In this document: piece by piece, positions 16,111 to 23,683 of the stretch
Layout: each line of letters starts with the position of its first letter
How positions within the stretch are numbered: position 1 is the stretch's first letter
Origin: Chloroflexota bacterium
GTDB taxonomy: Bacteria; Chloroflexota; Dormibacteria; Aeolococcales; Aeolococcaceae
Assembly: GCA_005880985.1 (NCBI GenBank)
Contig: VBIQ01000007.1
Coordinates: forward strand, 248,001 to 312,000
Direction of reading: 5' to 3'
DNA: 64,000 bases
Notes under the pieces: model-generated
Told to the model about the DNA's origin: nothing
Seen by the model: the letters and a program-made list of their open reading frames with translations, nothing else
Database searches by the model: none
Program-made: the position numbers and the translations under genes

Positions 16111-17853
16111 GTGAGCGCCCCCTTCGCGAAGCCGCGGCGAGGTCCGCTGGGGCCGGCGGTGCCGGGGGCGGTGGCCGGCGAGGCTCCCGCGGAGGCGGTC
16201 GAGCTCTACCACCGGACCTACACCAGCCTCCTGCGCAGCAGCGGCGAGATGCGGTTGCGAGTGTTGGAGTCGTCGCATCGCGCCATGCGGTCGAGCCTGC
16301 ACCCGCTCGCCGATTGGGCCGAGCTCGACCTCGGCGCCCTGCTCTACGCCCTGCGGCGCCTCCCCGAAGCGGTGACCTCGGCGCGGCTGATCGTCATGGG
16401 GCAGTCGGCGGAGGTCTTCCTGCGCCACGGCTTCGGGCCTCTCGACAGCACCGCCGAGCTGGCCGCCCCGGGACGCCGCCGCCGCTGGTACCGCGCCCGG
16501 TCGGGGGCACTCGCGGTGCTGATCGCCAGTCCATCGGACGTCGACGACCTGGTGCCGACGCTGGTGGCGCTGCAGATGGAGTGGAACAAGCTGCACCGGC
16601 GGCTGCGCACCACCGGCGGCCTGACCGGGATCGCTCCCGACCCGGCCGCCTGCGCCGCCGTCCTCGGCGGCGAGCTCGACGACTGGCAGCACCTGGCCGA
16701 GCTCTGGAAGGACGACTTCGGCGACTGGCTGCGCGGCGTCGCCGCCGAGGAGATGTCGCTGCGCATCCGCATGCTCGGCGGCACCGCCGTGGGCTACGCG
16801 CGCGAGACCCGGCACTGGTGGACCGCGGTCACCGCGGCGATGGCCGCCGAGGGACTGGGGGAGCGGCCCGTCTACTTCGTCAGCAGCAACACTCACAGCC
16901 TGGTCAACCTGGTCACCGGCGTCGCCGCCCGGCACGAGCAGGAGCTGGTCGACTTCATCGCCACCCAGGGGCCCGACGACATGCGCCACGAGCTCGAGCA
17001 GCTTCGCGCCGGCCGCGCTCACAGCGAGTGGGCGAACTTCCTCTACTACGCGGCGCGGCTCTTCTACGCCGCGCTGCCGCCCGGCTCCCCCCATCGCGAC
17101 CAGCGACGGCAGCAGGAGCGGGAGGCGGGCGTGCTCCACATCGGCAGCACCACCGCCCTCGACGTCGCCGCCCAGCTGATCGTTCTCGACCGCCTCGACC
17201 GCGCCCGCTTCGACGATCGCCTGCAGGACGTCGATGCGGGCTCGCTGGAGGCGTCGCGGGCGGTGGTGGTGAACATCGACTACCCGCTGGGCTGGGCGGC
17301 GTACAACATCCTCCGCGAGGTCGCCGAGGCCACCGCCGAGCTGCGCGGTGTCTACGTGCTCGGCAAGGCGGCAACGCTCAACGCCGACATCGGGGACGTG
17401 ATGATCAGCAGCATGGTCCACGACGAGCACACCGGGACCACCTACTGGCTGGACAACGCCTTCAGCGTCGGCGACATCAGCCCCTACCTGCGCTTCGGCA
17501 GCGGCCTCGACAACCAGCGTGCGGTCAGCGTCAAGGGCACCTTCCTGCAGAACCGCGGCTACCTCGACTACTACTACCGCGAGGCCTACACGGTGGTGGA
17601 GATGGAGGCGGGACCGTACTGCAACGCCGTCTACGAGATCTCCGAGGCGGACCGCTATCCCACCGGCACCTCGGTCAACTTCTCCAAGCTCCCGCTCGAC
17701 TTCGGCGTCATCCACTATGCCTCGGACACGCCGTACACCCAGGCACGCACCCTCGGCGCCCGCGGTCTCTCGTACTTCGGGATGGACTCCACCTACGCCT
17801 CCTCGGTCGCGATCCTGCGCCGCATCCTGCGACTCGAGAACGCCCTGCCCTGA
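16111..17853 (+). CDS. large conserved protein with phosphorylase-like C-terminal domain (DUF6909-like)
   Basis: About 580 residues. The N-terminal part is helical; residues about 15-75 contain the conserved-looking ELYHRTYTSLLRSSGEMRLR. In the C-terminal third, VYVLGKAATLNADIGDVMIS and, later, YTVVEMEAGPYCNAVYE recall the glycine-rich strand and the MExE motif of nucleoside phosphorylases and AMP nucleosidase. That suggests a PNP-like fold acting on a nucleoside or nucleotide, which is inference. The overall family resembles proteins annotated DUF6909. The first ATG is at 16102, but a GATAAT box seven bases before the GTG at 16111 favours a leaderless GTG start. Confidence 0.7.
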   Translation: MSAPFAKPRRGPLGPAVPGAVAGEAPAEAVELYHRTYTSLLRSSGEMRLRVLESSHRAMRSSLHPLADWAELDLGALLYALRRLPEAVTSARLIVMGQSAEVFLRHGFGPLDSTAELAAPGRRRRWYRARSGALAVLIASPSDVDDLVPTLVALQMEWNKLHRRLRTTGGLTGIAPDPAACAAVLGGELDDWQHLAELWKDDFGDWLRGVAAEEMSLRIRMLGGTAVGYARETRHWWTAVTAAMAAEGLGERPVYFVSSNTHSLVNLVTGVAARHEQELVDFIATQGPDDMRHELEQLRAGRAHSEWANFLYYAARLFYAALPPGSPHRDQRRQQEREAGVLHIGSTTALDVAAQLIVLDRLDRARFDDRLQDVDAGSLEASRAVVVNIDYPLGWAAYNILREVAEATAELRGVYVLGKAATLNADIGDVMISSMVHDEHTGTTYWLDNAFSVGDISPYLRFGSGLDNQRAVSVKGTFLQNRGYLDYYYREAYTVVEMEAGPYCNAVYEISEADRYPTGTSVNFSKLPLDFGVIHYASDTPYTQARTLGARGLSYFGMDSTYASSVAILRRILRLENALP

Positions 17854-17899
17854 CGGGGCACCGGCCAGTCGACGAGACCGCACCGCGCGCGGCAACCGG

Positions 17900-18562
17900 C
17901 TACGCGATCCGGAGCGCGATCATCACCCCGTCGCGCACCGGGGCGATCATCGAGGCGAAGCGGGCGTCCTCGGCGACCAGCCGGTTGTGCTCGCGGATGG
18001 CCTCGGTGTATCCGGGTCGCCGCTCGTCGGGCTCGCCGGTGGCGGCGCGCCCGCTCCAGAGCGCGTTGTCGCAGAGGTAGAGCCCACCGCGCCGGATCCG
18101 CTCGCGGCCGGCGCGCCAGCAGTCGGGATAGCCGTCCTTGTCGACGTCGCAGTAGACGACGTCGAAGAGCCCCTCCTCCATCGCCAGGCCGGCGAGGGCG
18201 TCGCCGACGCGGTAGCGGACCCGTTCACCGAGGCCGGCGCGCCCCAGGTACCCGGTGCCGTCGAGGGCGTTGTCGGCATTGCCGTCGGTGCAGATCACCT
18301 CACCGCCCTCCCCCACCGCCCGGGCGAACCAGTAGGCGGAGTAGCCGTACCCGGACCCCAGCTCGATCACCCGCCGGGCGCCGATCGACCGCGCCTGCAA
18401 CTCCAGCAACCGTCCGACGGCGCGGCCGACGATGGGAAAACTGTGCTCGCGAGCGCGTGCCTCCATCTCCTCGAGGACGCTGTCGGAGTGTTGCAGCGCG
18501 GCCAGCTCGAGCAGGTAGCTATCGACCGCTGGGTCCATGTAGGGCATGGCGCGGGCAAGCAT
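17900..18562 (-). CDS. class I SAM-dependent O-methyltransferase
   Basis: A 220-residue methyltransferase of the CCoAMT/SafC type. Motif I is VIELGSGYGYSAYWFARA, followed by VICTDGN and the conserved YCDVDKDGYPDCW segment with acidic metal-binding residues, then GGLYLCDNALWSG. Family members methylate catechol-like hydroxyls with divalent metal. The acceptor is unknown. The longest frame starts at 18562; an in-frame ATG at 18547 (MPYMDPAVDSYL) is as likely. It converges with the gene at 16111. Confidence 0.88.
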   Translation of the reverse strand: MLARAMPYMDPAVDSYLLELAALQHSDSVLEEMEARAREHSFPIVGRAVGRLLELQARSIGARRVIELGSGYGYSAYWFARAVGEGGEVICTDGNADNALDGTGYLGRAGLGERVRYRVGDALAGLAMEEGLFDVVYCDVDKDGYPDCWRAGRERIRRGGLYLCDNALWSGRAATGEPDERRPGYTEAIREHNRLVAEDARFASMIAPVRDGVMIALRIA

Positions 18563-18608
18563 GCCTCACGCCGCGGCGGCGCCGCGCAGGTGACCTCTCA
18601 GGCCGATA

Positions 18609-19439
18609 TCAGGAGGACGGTGCCGCCGGAGCGGAGCTGCCGTACGCGATCGCGAACCCGTCCGATGCGCTGGCGTCGGACTCGGGCGAGTCCGGTGAAG
18701 ACGGCGTCGATACCGATCCGTGCCGCTGGATCATCACCCCGCCGTCCGCCTTCACCAGGGCCGGCGACGCTCCGTTGGCAGTGCCGTGATCGAACACCGT
18801 GCTCCCGTAGCGCGCCAGCGTGGCGAGACGGCCACCGACCGTCGGCGCCTCCACGATCCACTCGGCGGAGGTGCCCGGACCAGCATAGGCGAGGCCCGTG
18901 GTCGTGAACGAGTTCCCATTTGACGAGTCCGTCAGGGTGATGCTCCACCCCGACACGCCCTTGCTGATCGACGCGGCCATCGTGTCGCCATGGCTGACGG
19001 TGATGCAGTTCGTGGTCACCGACACCGAGCAGGCTGGGATGAAGGTGACTGAGGCAGGGAGGATCTCCCACCACGCCGCGTAGTGCGCGGCGCCGCCGTA
19101 GTAGTCCTGTTCGGTGCCGGTCTGGATCAGGGAGGTATTGCCGAATCCGTCTATGCCGACCCACGCCGACGAGTACGTCGCGCCCGATGTCGCGCTGACC
19201 GTGGGCACCGTCCACCCCCCGGTGACGCTGCTGTACGTCGTCCCGGTCACCGCGTAGCCGGACCAATTGCTCGAGGCCCACCCCAGACCGCTCCCCCCGC
19301 CGCCGGTGCCGTGGCCGCCCTTCTCGGTCACCCGTGGATGGTGGCTGACGGCATTTGACGGGTGGGAGGCCGCCTGCGCGCTCACCCCGAAGGTGCCGGC
19401 CGTGACGAGCAGCACAACCATTGCCAGCAGGCCGCGCAT
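18609..19439 (-). CDS. secreted G1-family (eqolisin-like) glutamic endopeptidase
   Basis: A 276-residue exported protein with a signal peptide (cleavage near AQA, residue 23) and a Gly/His-rich spacer. The rest is a beta-sandwich matching peptidase family G1: SSNWSGYAVTG, SAWVGIDGFGN, the catalytic Gln in SLIQTGTEQ (Gln106) and the catalytic Glu in SAEWIVEAP (Glu193). G1 peptidases work at acid pH and were first known from fungi. Two cysteines (ACSVSVTTNC) may form a disulphide. The Ser/Pro-rich C-terminus looks disordered. A GAGAGGGAGGG ribosome site supports the start. Confidence 0.85.
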   Translation of the reverse strand: MRGLLAMVVLLVTAGTFGVSAQAASHPSNAVSHHPRVTEKGGHGTGGGGSGLGWASSNWSGYAVTGTTYSSVTGGWTVPTVSATSGATYSSAWVGIDGFGNTSLIQTGTEQDYYGGAAHYAAWWEILPASVTFIPACSVSVTTNCITVSHGDTMAASISKGVSGWSITLTDSSNGNSFTTTGLAYAGPGTSAEWIVEAPTVGGRLATLARYGSTVFDHGTANGASPALVKADGGVMIQRHGSVSTPSSPDSPESDASASDGFAIAYGSSAPAAPSS

Positions 19440-19547
19440 CGGGCGCCCTCCCTCTCACGTCCCCCGTTTGAACGCGTCTATCCTATCACCGGCCCGCTAG
19501 CAACTCGAGCTTGCCGACGGGACCCGCCCCCTGCGAGCATCGAAGCG

Positions 19548-20399
19548 ATGGAAGGCGCGCCGGGCGGACGCCGGATGGAGGCCAACGGGCTGTCGTTCCA
19601 TGTCGAGGACCACGGCGAGGGCTCGCCGGTGTTGCTCCTCCACGGCTGGCCCGACTCCTCGTACCTCTGGCGTCACCAGATTCCCGCCCTGGCGGCTGCC
19701 GGACATCGCGTCATCGCTCCCGACCTGCGCGGCTTCGGCCGCTCCGACCGGCCCAGCGAGGCGACCGCCTACGCGATGACCACCCTGGTCGCCGACGTCG
19801 CCGGCATCCTCGACGCCGCCGGCGTCGAGCGCGCCACGGTGGTGGGCCACGACTGGGGCGCCAGCCTCGCCTGGGTGGTCGCCGGCTTTCTCCCCGAGCG
19901 GGTCGAGCGGCTGGTGGTGCTGTCGGTCGGGCATCCGACCGCCTTCGCGCGCGTCGGGATGCGGCAGTGGCAGCGCTCCTGGTACATGCTCTGGTTCCAG
20001 TTCGAGGGAGTCGCCGAGGCGGCGCTGCCGCGCAACGACTGGCAGCTCTTTCGCGACTTCGTCGGCAGCGGCGGCGGCGACGTCGACCGGTACATCGCCG
20101 ACCTGTCGCGTCCTGGGGCGCTGACGGCGAGCCTCAACTGGTACCGCGCCAACATCTCGCCCGCGATGTTCGGCGGTGAGCCGCCACGGCTGCCGCCGGC
20201 GCGCTGCCCCACCATGGGCATCTGGAGCAGCGGCGACTTCGCCCTCACCGAGGAGCAGATGCAGCTCTCGGCGGAGCACGTCGACGCCTCCTGGCGATTG
20301 GAACGCATCGACGGATGCGGGCACTGGATCCCGGTGCAGGCGCCGGACGTCCTCAACCGCCTCCTCCTGGACTTCATCCCCACCCCGGCGGGCGTGTAG
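19548..20399 (+). CDS. epoxide hydrolase-like alpha/beta hydrolase
   Basis: A 283-residue alpha/beta hydrolase with an aspartate nucleophile. It shows HGWPDSSYLWRHQ (HGxP motif of epoxide hydrolases), DLRGFGRSDRP, the nucleophile elbow GHDWGAS and the catalytic His in GCGHWIPVQAP. Epoxide hydrolases and haloalkane or fluoroacetate dehalogenases share this layout; HGxP plus the Asp nucleophile favours epoxide hydrolase. The ATG at 19548 is chosen because upstream in-frame sequence is low-complexity; ATG 19575 is an alternative. The last 26 bases overlap the convergent PAP2 gene. Confidence 0.85.
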   Translation: MEGAPGGRRMEANGLSFHVEDHGEGSPVLLLHGWPDSSYLWRHQIPALAAAGHRVIAPDLRGFGRSDRPSEATAYAMTTLVADVAGILDAAGVERATVVGHDWGASLAWVVAGFLPERVERLVVLSVGHPTAFARVGMRQWQRSWYMLWFQFEGVAEAALPRNDWQLFRDFVGSGGGDVDRYIADLSRPGALTASLNWYRANISPAMFGGEPPRLPPARCPTMGIWSSGDFALTEEQMQLSAEHVDASWRLERIDGCGHWIPVQAPDVLNRLLLDFIPTPAGV

Positions 20400-21276
20400 C
20401 GGCGCGGCGAGTCCACAGCTCCGCCCCGGCGATGCCGGCACCGGCCAGCACCAGACCGGCGAGGACGTCGACGACATAGTGCTCTCCCAGGTAGACGACG
20501 GCGACGCAGATGCACAGGGGGTAGAGCGCGATCCAGGCGGCCCGCCAGCCGAAGGCGCGGACGGTCCACCAGGCGACGATCACCGGGTAGGCGACGTGCA
20601 GCGACGGCATGGCGGCGTTGGGCAGCGGATCGGCACCGCCGTAGACGCCTGACAGCGGCCCGCCGTGGGCGACCACCTCGGACGCGATGCGCCGCACCGG
20701 GGGCAGCACCCCGAGCTGCGCCGCCCGCCACGGCGGCGCCTCGGGAAAGGCGAGATAGACCACCAGGCCCACCACGGCATTGCCGATCTGGGTGAGCACG
20801 AAGGGCCGGAAGAAGCGGCGGCGCAGGCGCCACAGCACCGCGCCGCAGACCAGCGGCGCCGGGCTGTGGAACAGATAGACGACCGAGAGCACGACGTCCC
20901 ATGGCTGCAGGCCCGACCGGCCCCAGGCCTGCTGTAGGCGGTTCACCGGTGAGCCGCCGAAGAGCCGGCTCTCGAAGGCGACGACGTCGGCGGCGTGGGG
21001 CGTGCCAAGCACCGCCTGCAGTCCGCGCAGGTCGTCGAGGGCGACGATGGCCGCCAGCCATGCGGTCCACGCCCACGCCGCCGCCGGGTGGCGTCCCACC
21101 GCGGTCCACAGCACCAGTCCGGCGAGGATGCAGTACTCCGCGGTCAGCGGCACCCGATGGATGGCGATCAGTGGCACGCTCGCCGCGACCGCGCCCGCCA
21201 TGGCCGCGAACCAGCGGGGGTGGGCGCGCCACGCCCGCGGCGCCGGTGGCTGCGCAGGCACCGTGGCGGGCGTCAT
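20374..21276 (-). CDS. PAP2-superfamily membrane phosphatase/transferase
   Basis: A 300-residue protein with about six transmembrane helices. The PAP2 signature is split in the usual way: a proline-rich loop (AFPEAPPWRAAQ), then AAMPSLHVAYP (SxxH) and GEHYVVDVLAG (HxxxD). The layout resembles the inositol-phosphorylceramide-synthase-like subgroup more than small soluble PAP2 phosphatases. The likely reaction is phosphate-ester hydrolysis or head-group transfer on a lipid at the membrane. It starts divergently from the PLP dehydratase and overlaps the 3' end of the hydrolase gene. Confidence 0.87.
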   Translation of the reverse strand: MTPATVPAQPPAPRAWRAHPRWFAAMAGAVAASVPLIAIHRVPLTAEYCILAGLVLWTAVGRHPAAAWAWTAWLAAIVALDDLRGLQAVLGTPHAADVVAFESRLFGGSPVNRLQQAWGRSGLQPWDVVLSVVYLFHSPAPLVCGAVLWRLRRRFFRPFVLTQIGNAVVGLVVYLAFPEAPPWRAAQLGVLPPVRRIASEVVAHGGPLSGVYGGADPLPNAAMPSLHVAYPVIVAWWTVRAFGWRAAWIALYPLCICVAVVYLGEHYVVDVLAGLVLAGAGIAGAELWTRRAATRPPGWG

Positions 21277-21320
21277 GCCGGCGCATTCTCGCAGCGCCGC
21301 CGCCGCTGCACTGGGCCATC

Positions 21321-22264
21321 ATGGGGCGCGGGATGACCACCGCCGCCCGCCTGCCCGTCGAGGCCGCCGACGTCGCCGCTGCCGCGGTGCTGCTCGCCGG
21401 CAGGGTGCGGCGCACCCCGCTGCTGCCACTCGACGGCACCGAGCTGCTGGTCAAGTGCGAATGCCTTCAGGAGACGGGCTCGTTCAAGCTGCGCGGCGCC
21501 ACCAACGCGGTGACGGTGCTGCGCCCACCAGGGGTGGTCACCGCCTCCTCCGGCAACCACGGGCGCGCGCTCGCCGCCGCGGCGCGCCGCGCCGGCATCC
21601 CCGCCACGGTGGTGATGACCGCCGACTCCACCCCGTTCAAACGGGCCGCGGTGGAGCGGGCGGGAGCGACGGTGGTCGACTGCCCACCGGAACCGAGGCG
21701 CGCGCCCGTGCCGCCGCGGCGATCGCGCGACAGGGCGGCCTCGCCCTGATCCCCGCCTACGACCACCCGCTGGTGATCGCCGGACAGGGCACCGTCGGGC
21801 TCGAGATCCTCGCGGATGCGCCGGAGGTCGAGGTGGTGGTGGTGCCGCTCGGCGGCGGGGGCCTGCTCTCCGGCATCGCCACCGCACTGACGGGGAGCGC
21901 CCGCAGACCCAAGATCATCGGGGTGGAGCCGCGGGCGGGCGACGACTTCGTCCGCTCACGCGCCGCCGGCCACCGGGTGACGGTGCCCCTGCCCCGGACC
22001 ATCTGCGACGGGGCCCGGGTGCAGACGCCGGGGCAGCTGACCTTCGACATCGTCCAGGCCCGCGTCGACGAGCTGCTCAGCGTCGATGACGGCGCCGTGG
22101 TCGATGCCATGCGGGTTCTGGCCAAAGGCGGCATCTATGTCGAGCCCACCGGCGCCCTCGCCGTCGCCGGTGCGCTTCAGCTACGCCTGCGCGGCGGCAC
22201 CGTCTGCGTGGTCAGCGGTCGCAACATCGACCCCACGGAGTACGCCCGGCTGCTCGGCGCCTGA
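21321..22264 (+). pseudogene. threonine/serine dehydratase-like PLP enzyme, frameshifted
   Basis: A fold-type II PLP enzyme (ammonia-lyase of the threonine dehydratase/serine racemase group) split between two frames. Frame one covers LLVKCECLQETGSFKLRGA (PLP lysine), SSGNHGRALAAAARRAG and GATVVDCP. It then runs into nonsense and stops at 21749. The second frame resumes exactly there with TGTEARARAAAAIARQGG, then PAYDHPLVIAGQGT, VPLGGGGLLSGIA and the C-terminal VVSGRNIDPTEYARLL. One missing base in the CCC run near 21683-21686 explains it. Either a real mutation or an assembly error is possible; all other family motifs are intact. A second ATG lies at 21333. Confidence 0.85.
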
Positions 22265-22338
22265 CCTCGACGGGTGGGCCGCCGAGGCGGCGGAGCGTCG
22301 CGATGACGCCCCGCCGCCGGCTTCACTGCCTGGTGATG

Positions 22339-23265
22339 TCAGCTGCCGTGTCCGCCCATGCGACGGCGGATGGCCAGCGCCCCCAGGCCGCCGCCGATCA
22401 ACGCCAGCCCGAGGCCGAGCGGCAGAGCCACCCCGGTCCGTGGGGTGGTCACCGCCGCGCCCGTCCCGGTGTTGGGAGTGGTGGCGCTGGCGGCCGAGAC
22501 GGCACCGGTACCGCCGCTGCTGGTGGTCGACCGGCTGGTCGCGGTGGCCTGCTGACCGCTCGACTGCCCGCTGGACGTGCTGATGCCGCTCACCGCGCCC
22601 GCCGGCGACGCGCTCGACGTCGAGGACTGCGACGCGTGGGAGCTGGTGGCCGCCGAGGTCGTCGACGACGTGGCCGCGACCTGGCAGTTCACCCAGAACG
22701 TCTTGTGCTTCTGCGGATCCTGCGAGAACTGAAGCTTGAAGTGGAACCCCTGCTGCGGCTGTGGCATGTCACCGTTGGCCCTGGCATTCGCGATCAGGGT
22801 CTTGACGGGGATGGCCCAAGGCTGCGCAGGCGTCATGCCCCCGGGACCCGCGACGCTGAAACCGTCGTTGGTCAGGATGTCCTGGGTGCCGCCATTCTTG
22901 CCCAGCGAGTACTTCCACATGGCACTTCCCGGGCTCTTTGCCGTCCCCGGCCACGCCTGGTTGCCGGCCCCCGAACCGCTCGGCGGCCAGCCATCGATGG
23001 TGAAGCTGCCCGACGGATCGGCGAGGTCGCTCCCCCACAGAATGATGTCGGCACAGGCGAGATGGGGATCCATCTCGTGACCGGGACCGGGCGGCTGCCC
23101 GGCGTTGTCGAGCCAGACGTCGCCGGCGTTGTTGTTCCCCCCGGACGCCGCCTGGGCGGGCGACCCGGCCACCACACCACCCAGGGCCACCAGGCCCACC
23201 CCTGCGGCGATCGCGGAGACACCGATCTCCCGCAACCGCTGTGCAAATCCCTCGGATGCGCTCAC
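22339..23265 (-). CDS. secreted protein with C-terminal membrane anchor and Ser/Thr-rich stalk
   Basis: A 308-residue exported protein. Residues 1-40 form a signal peptide ending AQA. A globular domain of about 165 residues follows (DVWLDNAGQPPGPGHEMDP to FHFKLQFSQDPQKHKTFWVNCQV), then a stalk of about 75 residues nearly all Ser, Thr, Ala and Gly. The C-terminus has a hydrophobic helix and RRRM tail. TPNTG and TPRTG just before the helix resemble the LPxTG-type sorting signal, so sortase anchoring is possible. The globular domain is not recognised. A well-formed promoter lies upstream. Confidence 0.75.
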   Translation of the reverse strand: MSASEGFAQRLREIGVSAIAAGVGLVALGGVVAGSPAQAASGGNNNAGDVWLDNAGQPPGPGHEMDPHLACADIILWGSDLADPSGSFTIDGWPPSGSGAGNQAWPGTAKSPGSAMWKYSLGKNGGTQDILTNDGFSVAGPGGMTPAQPWAIPVKTLIANARANGDMPQPQQGFHFKLQFSQDPQKHKTFWVNCQVAATSSTTSAATSSHASQSSTSSASPAGAVSGISTSSGQSSGQQATATSRSTTSSGGTGAVSAASATTPNTGTGAAVTTPRTGVALPLGLGLALIGGGLGALAIRRRMGGHGS

Positions 23266-23319
23266 TCAACCTTCCTCCGCCTTGTGGCCCCACCCACCTC
23301 GGCTGGCTGCACCGCTTGT

Positions 23320-23333
23320 GGTGATTGATCACC
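23320..23333. promoter_or_regulatory. operator-like palindrome
   Basis: GGTGAT-TG-ATCACC, a perfect inverted repeat with a 2-base centre, sits in the 5' untranslated region of the stalked secreted protein, about 25 bases past its predicted transcription start. Possible repressor site. Confidence 0.4.
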
Positions 23334-23356
23334 TTGGTGCAGTTAACTCAGTATCT

Positions 23357-23384
23357 ATTATAACGAGACTGTCGCCTGTGTCTT
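23357..23384 (-). promoter_or_regulatory. sigma70-type promoter of the stalked secreted protein
   Basis: On the minus strand a -35 of AAGACA (23384-23379) and a perfect -10 of TATAAT (23362-23357) are separated by 16 bases. The surrounding 25 bases are the most AT-rich stretch of the window. The leader to the start at 23265 is about 85 bases, unlike the leaderless genes around it. Confidence 0.7.
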
Positions 23385-23489
23385 ACGCGCCAGTGTGCCC
23401 ATCCGGCCACCGGGCAACCGCGGCGCATGCCGGGCGCGCGTCGGTGTGACGATCCCGTGCCCGCCTTTCCGGGGTGGGACGGCAGACCG

Positions 23490-23495
23490 TACCAT
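23490..23495 (+). promoter_or_regulatory. -10 box of the 47-residue gene
   Basis: TACCAT, seven bases before the GTG at 23503; predicted leaderless promoter. Confidence 0.4.
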
Positions 23496-23502
23496 CGCGC
23501 CC

Positions 23503-23646
23503 GTGCGCTCCCGCGACCCCCGTCCCCGCCCCTCCGTCATCGACCGCGCCGGACAGAAGCGCTGGGCGCTCACCCAACTGCTGCGGATGAAGCTGCGGCG
23601 CCTGTTGGGACGCGGCGCCACCGACCTGCCATCGCAGGGACGCTGA
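23503..23646 (+). CDS. small basic protein, 47 residues
   Basis: Starts GTG and reads MRSRDPRPRPSVIDRAG, then AGQKRWALTQLLRMKLRRLL. It has a strongly basic amphipathic helix. I recognise no family. It is supported by a TACCAT box seven bases upstream of the GTG (predicted leaderless) and by an intergenic position between divergent and convergent neighbours with no competing frame. Could still be spurious. Confidence 0.45.
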   Translation: MRSRDPRPRPSVIDRAGQKRWALTQLLRMKLRRLLGRGATDLPSQGR

Positions 23647-23683
23647 CAGCTCGGTCGGCTGCCGCCTGGATCCGGATCCCGGC

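Noticed and set aside
16096-17895. Long minus-strand frame running from the DUF72 gene across the whole neighbouring gene
   Set aside because: The translation upstream of the DUF72 GTG is Val/Gly/Asp/Gln-rich with no conserved motif, typical of antisense frames in high-GC DNA. The plus-strand protein carries clear domains.
17854-17899. Possible terminator hairpin between the gene at 16111 and the O-methyltransferase
   Set aside because: Only short imperfect complementarity (ACCGGCC with ACCGGCTA-type bases); not convincing.
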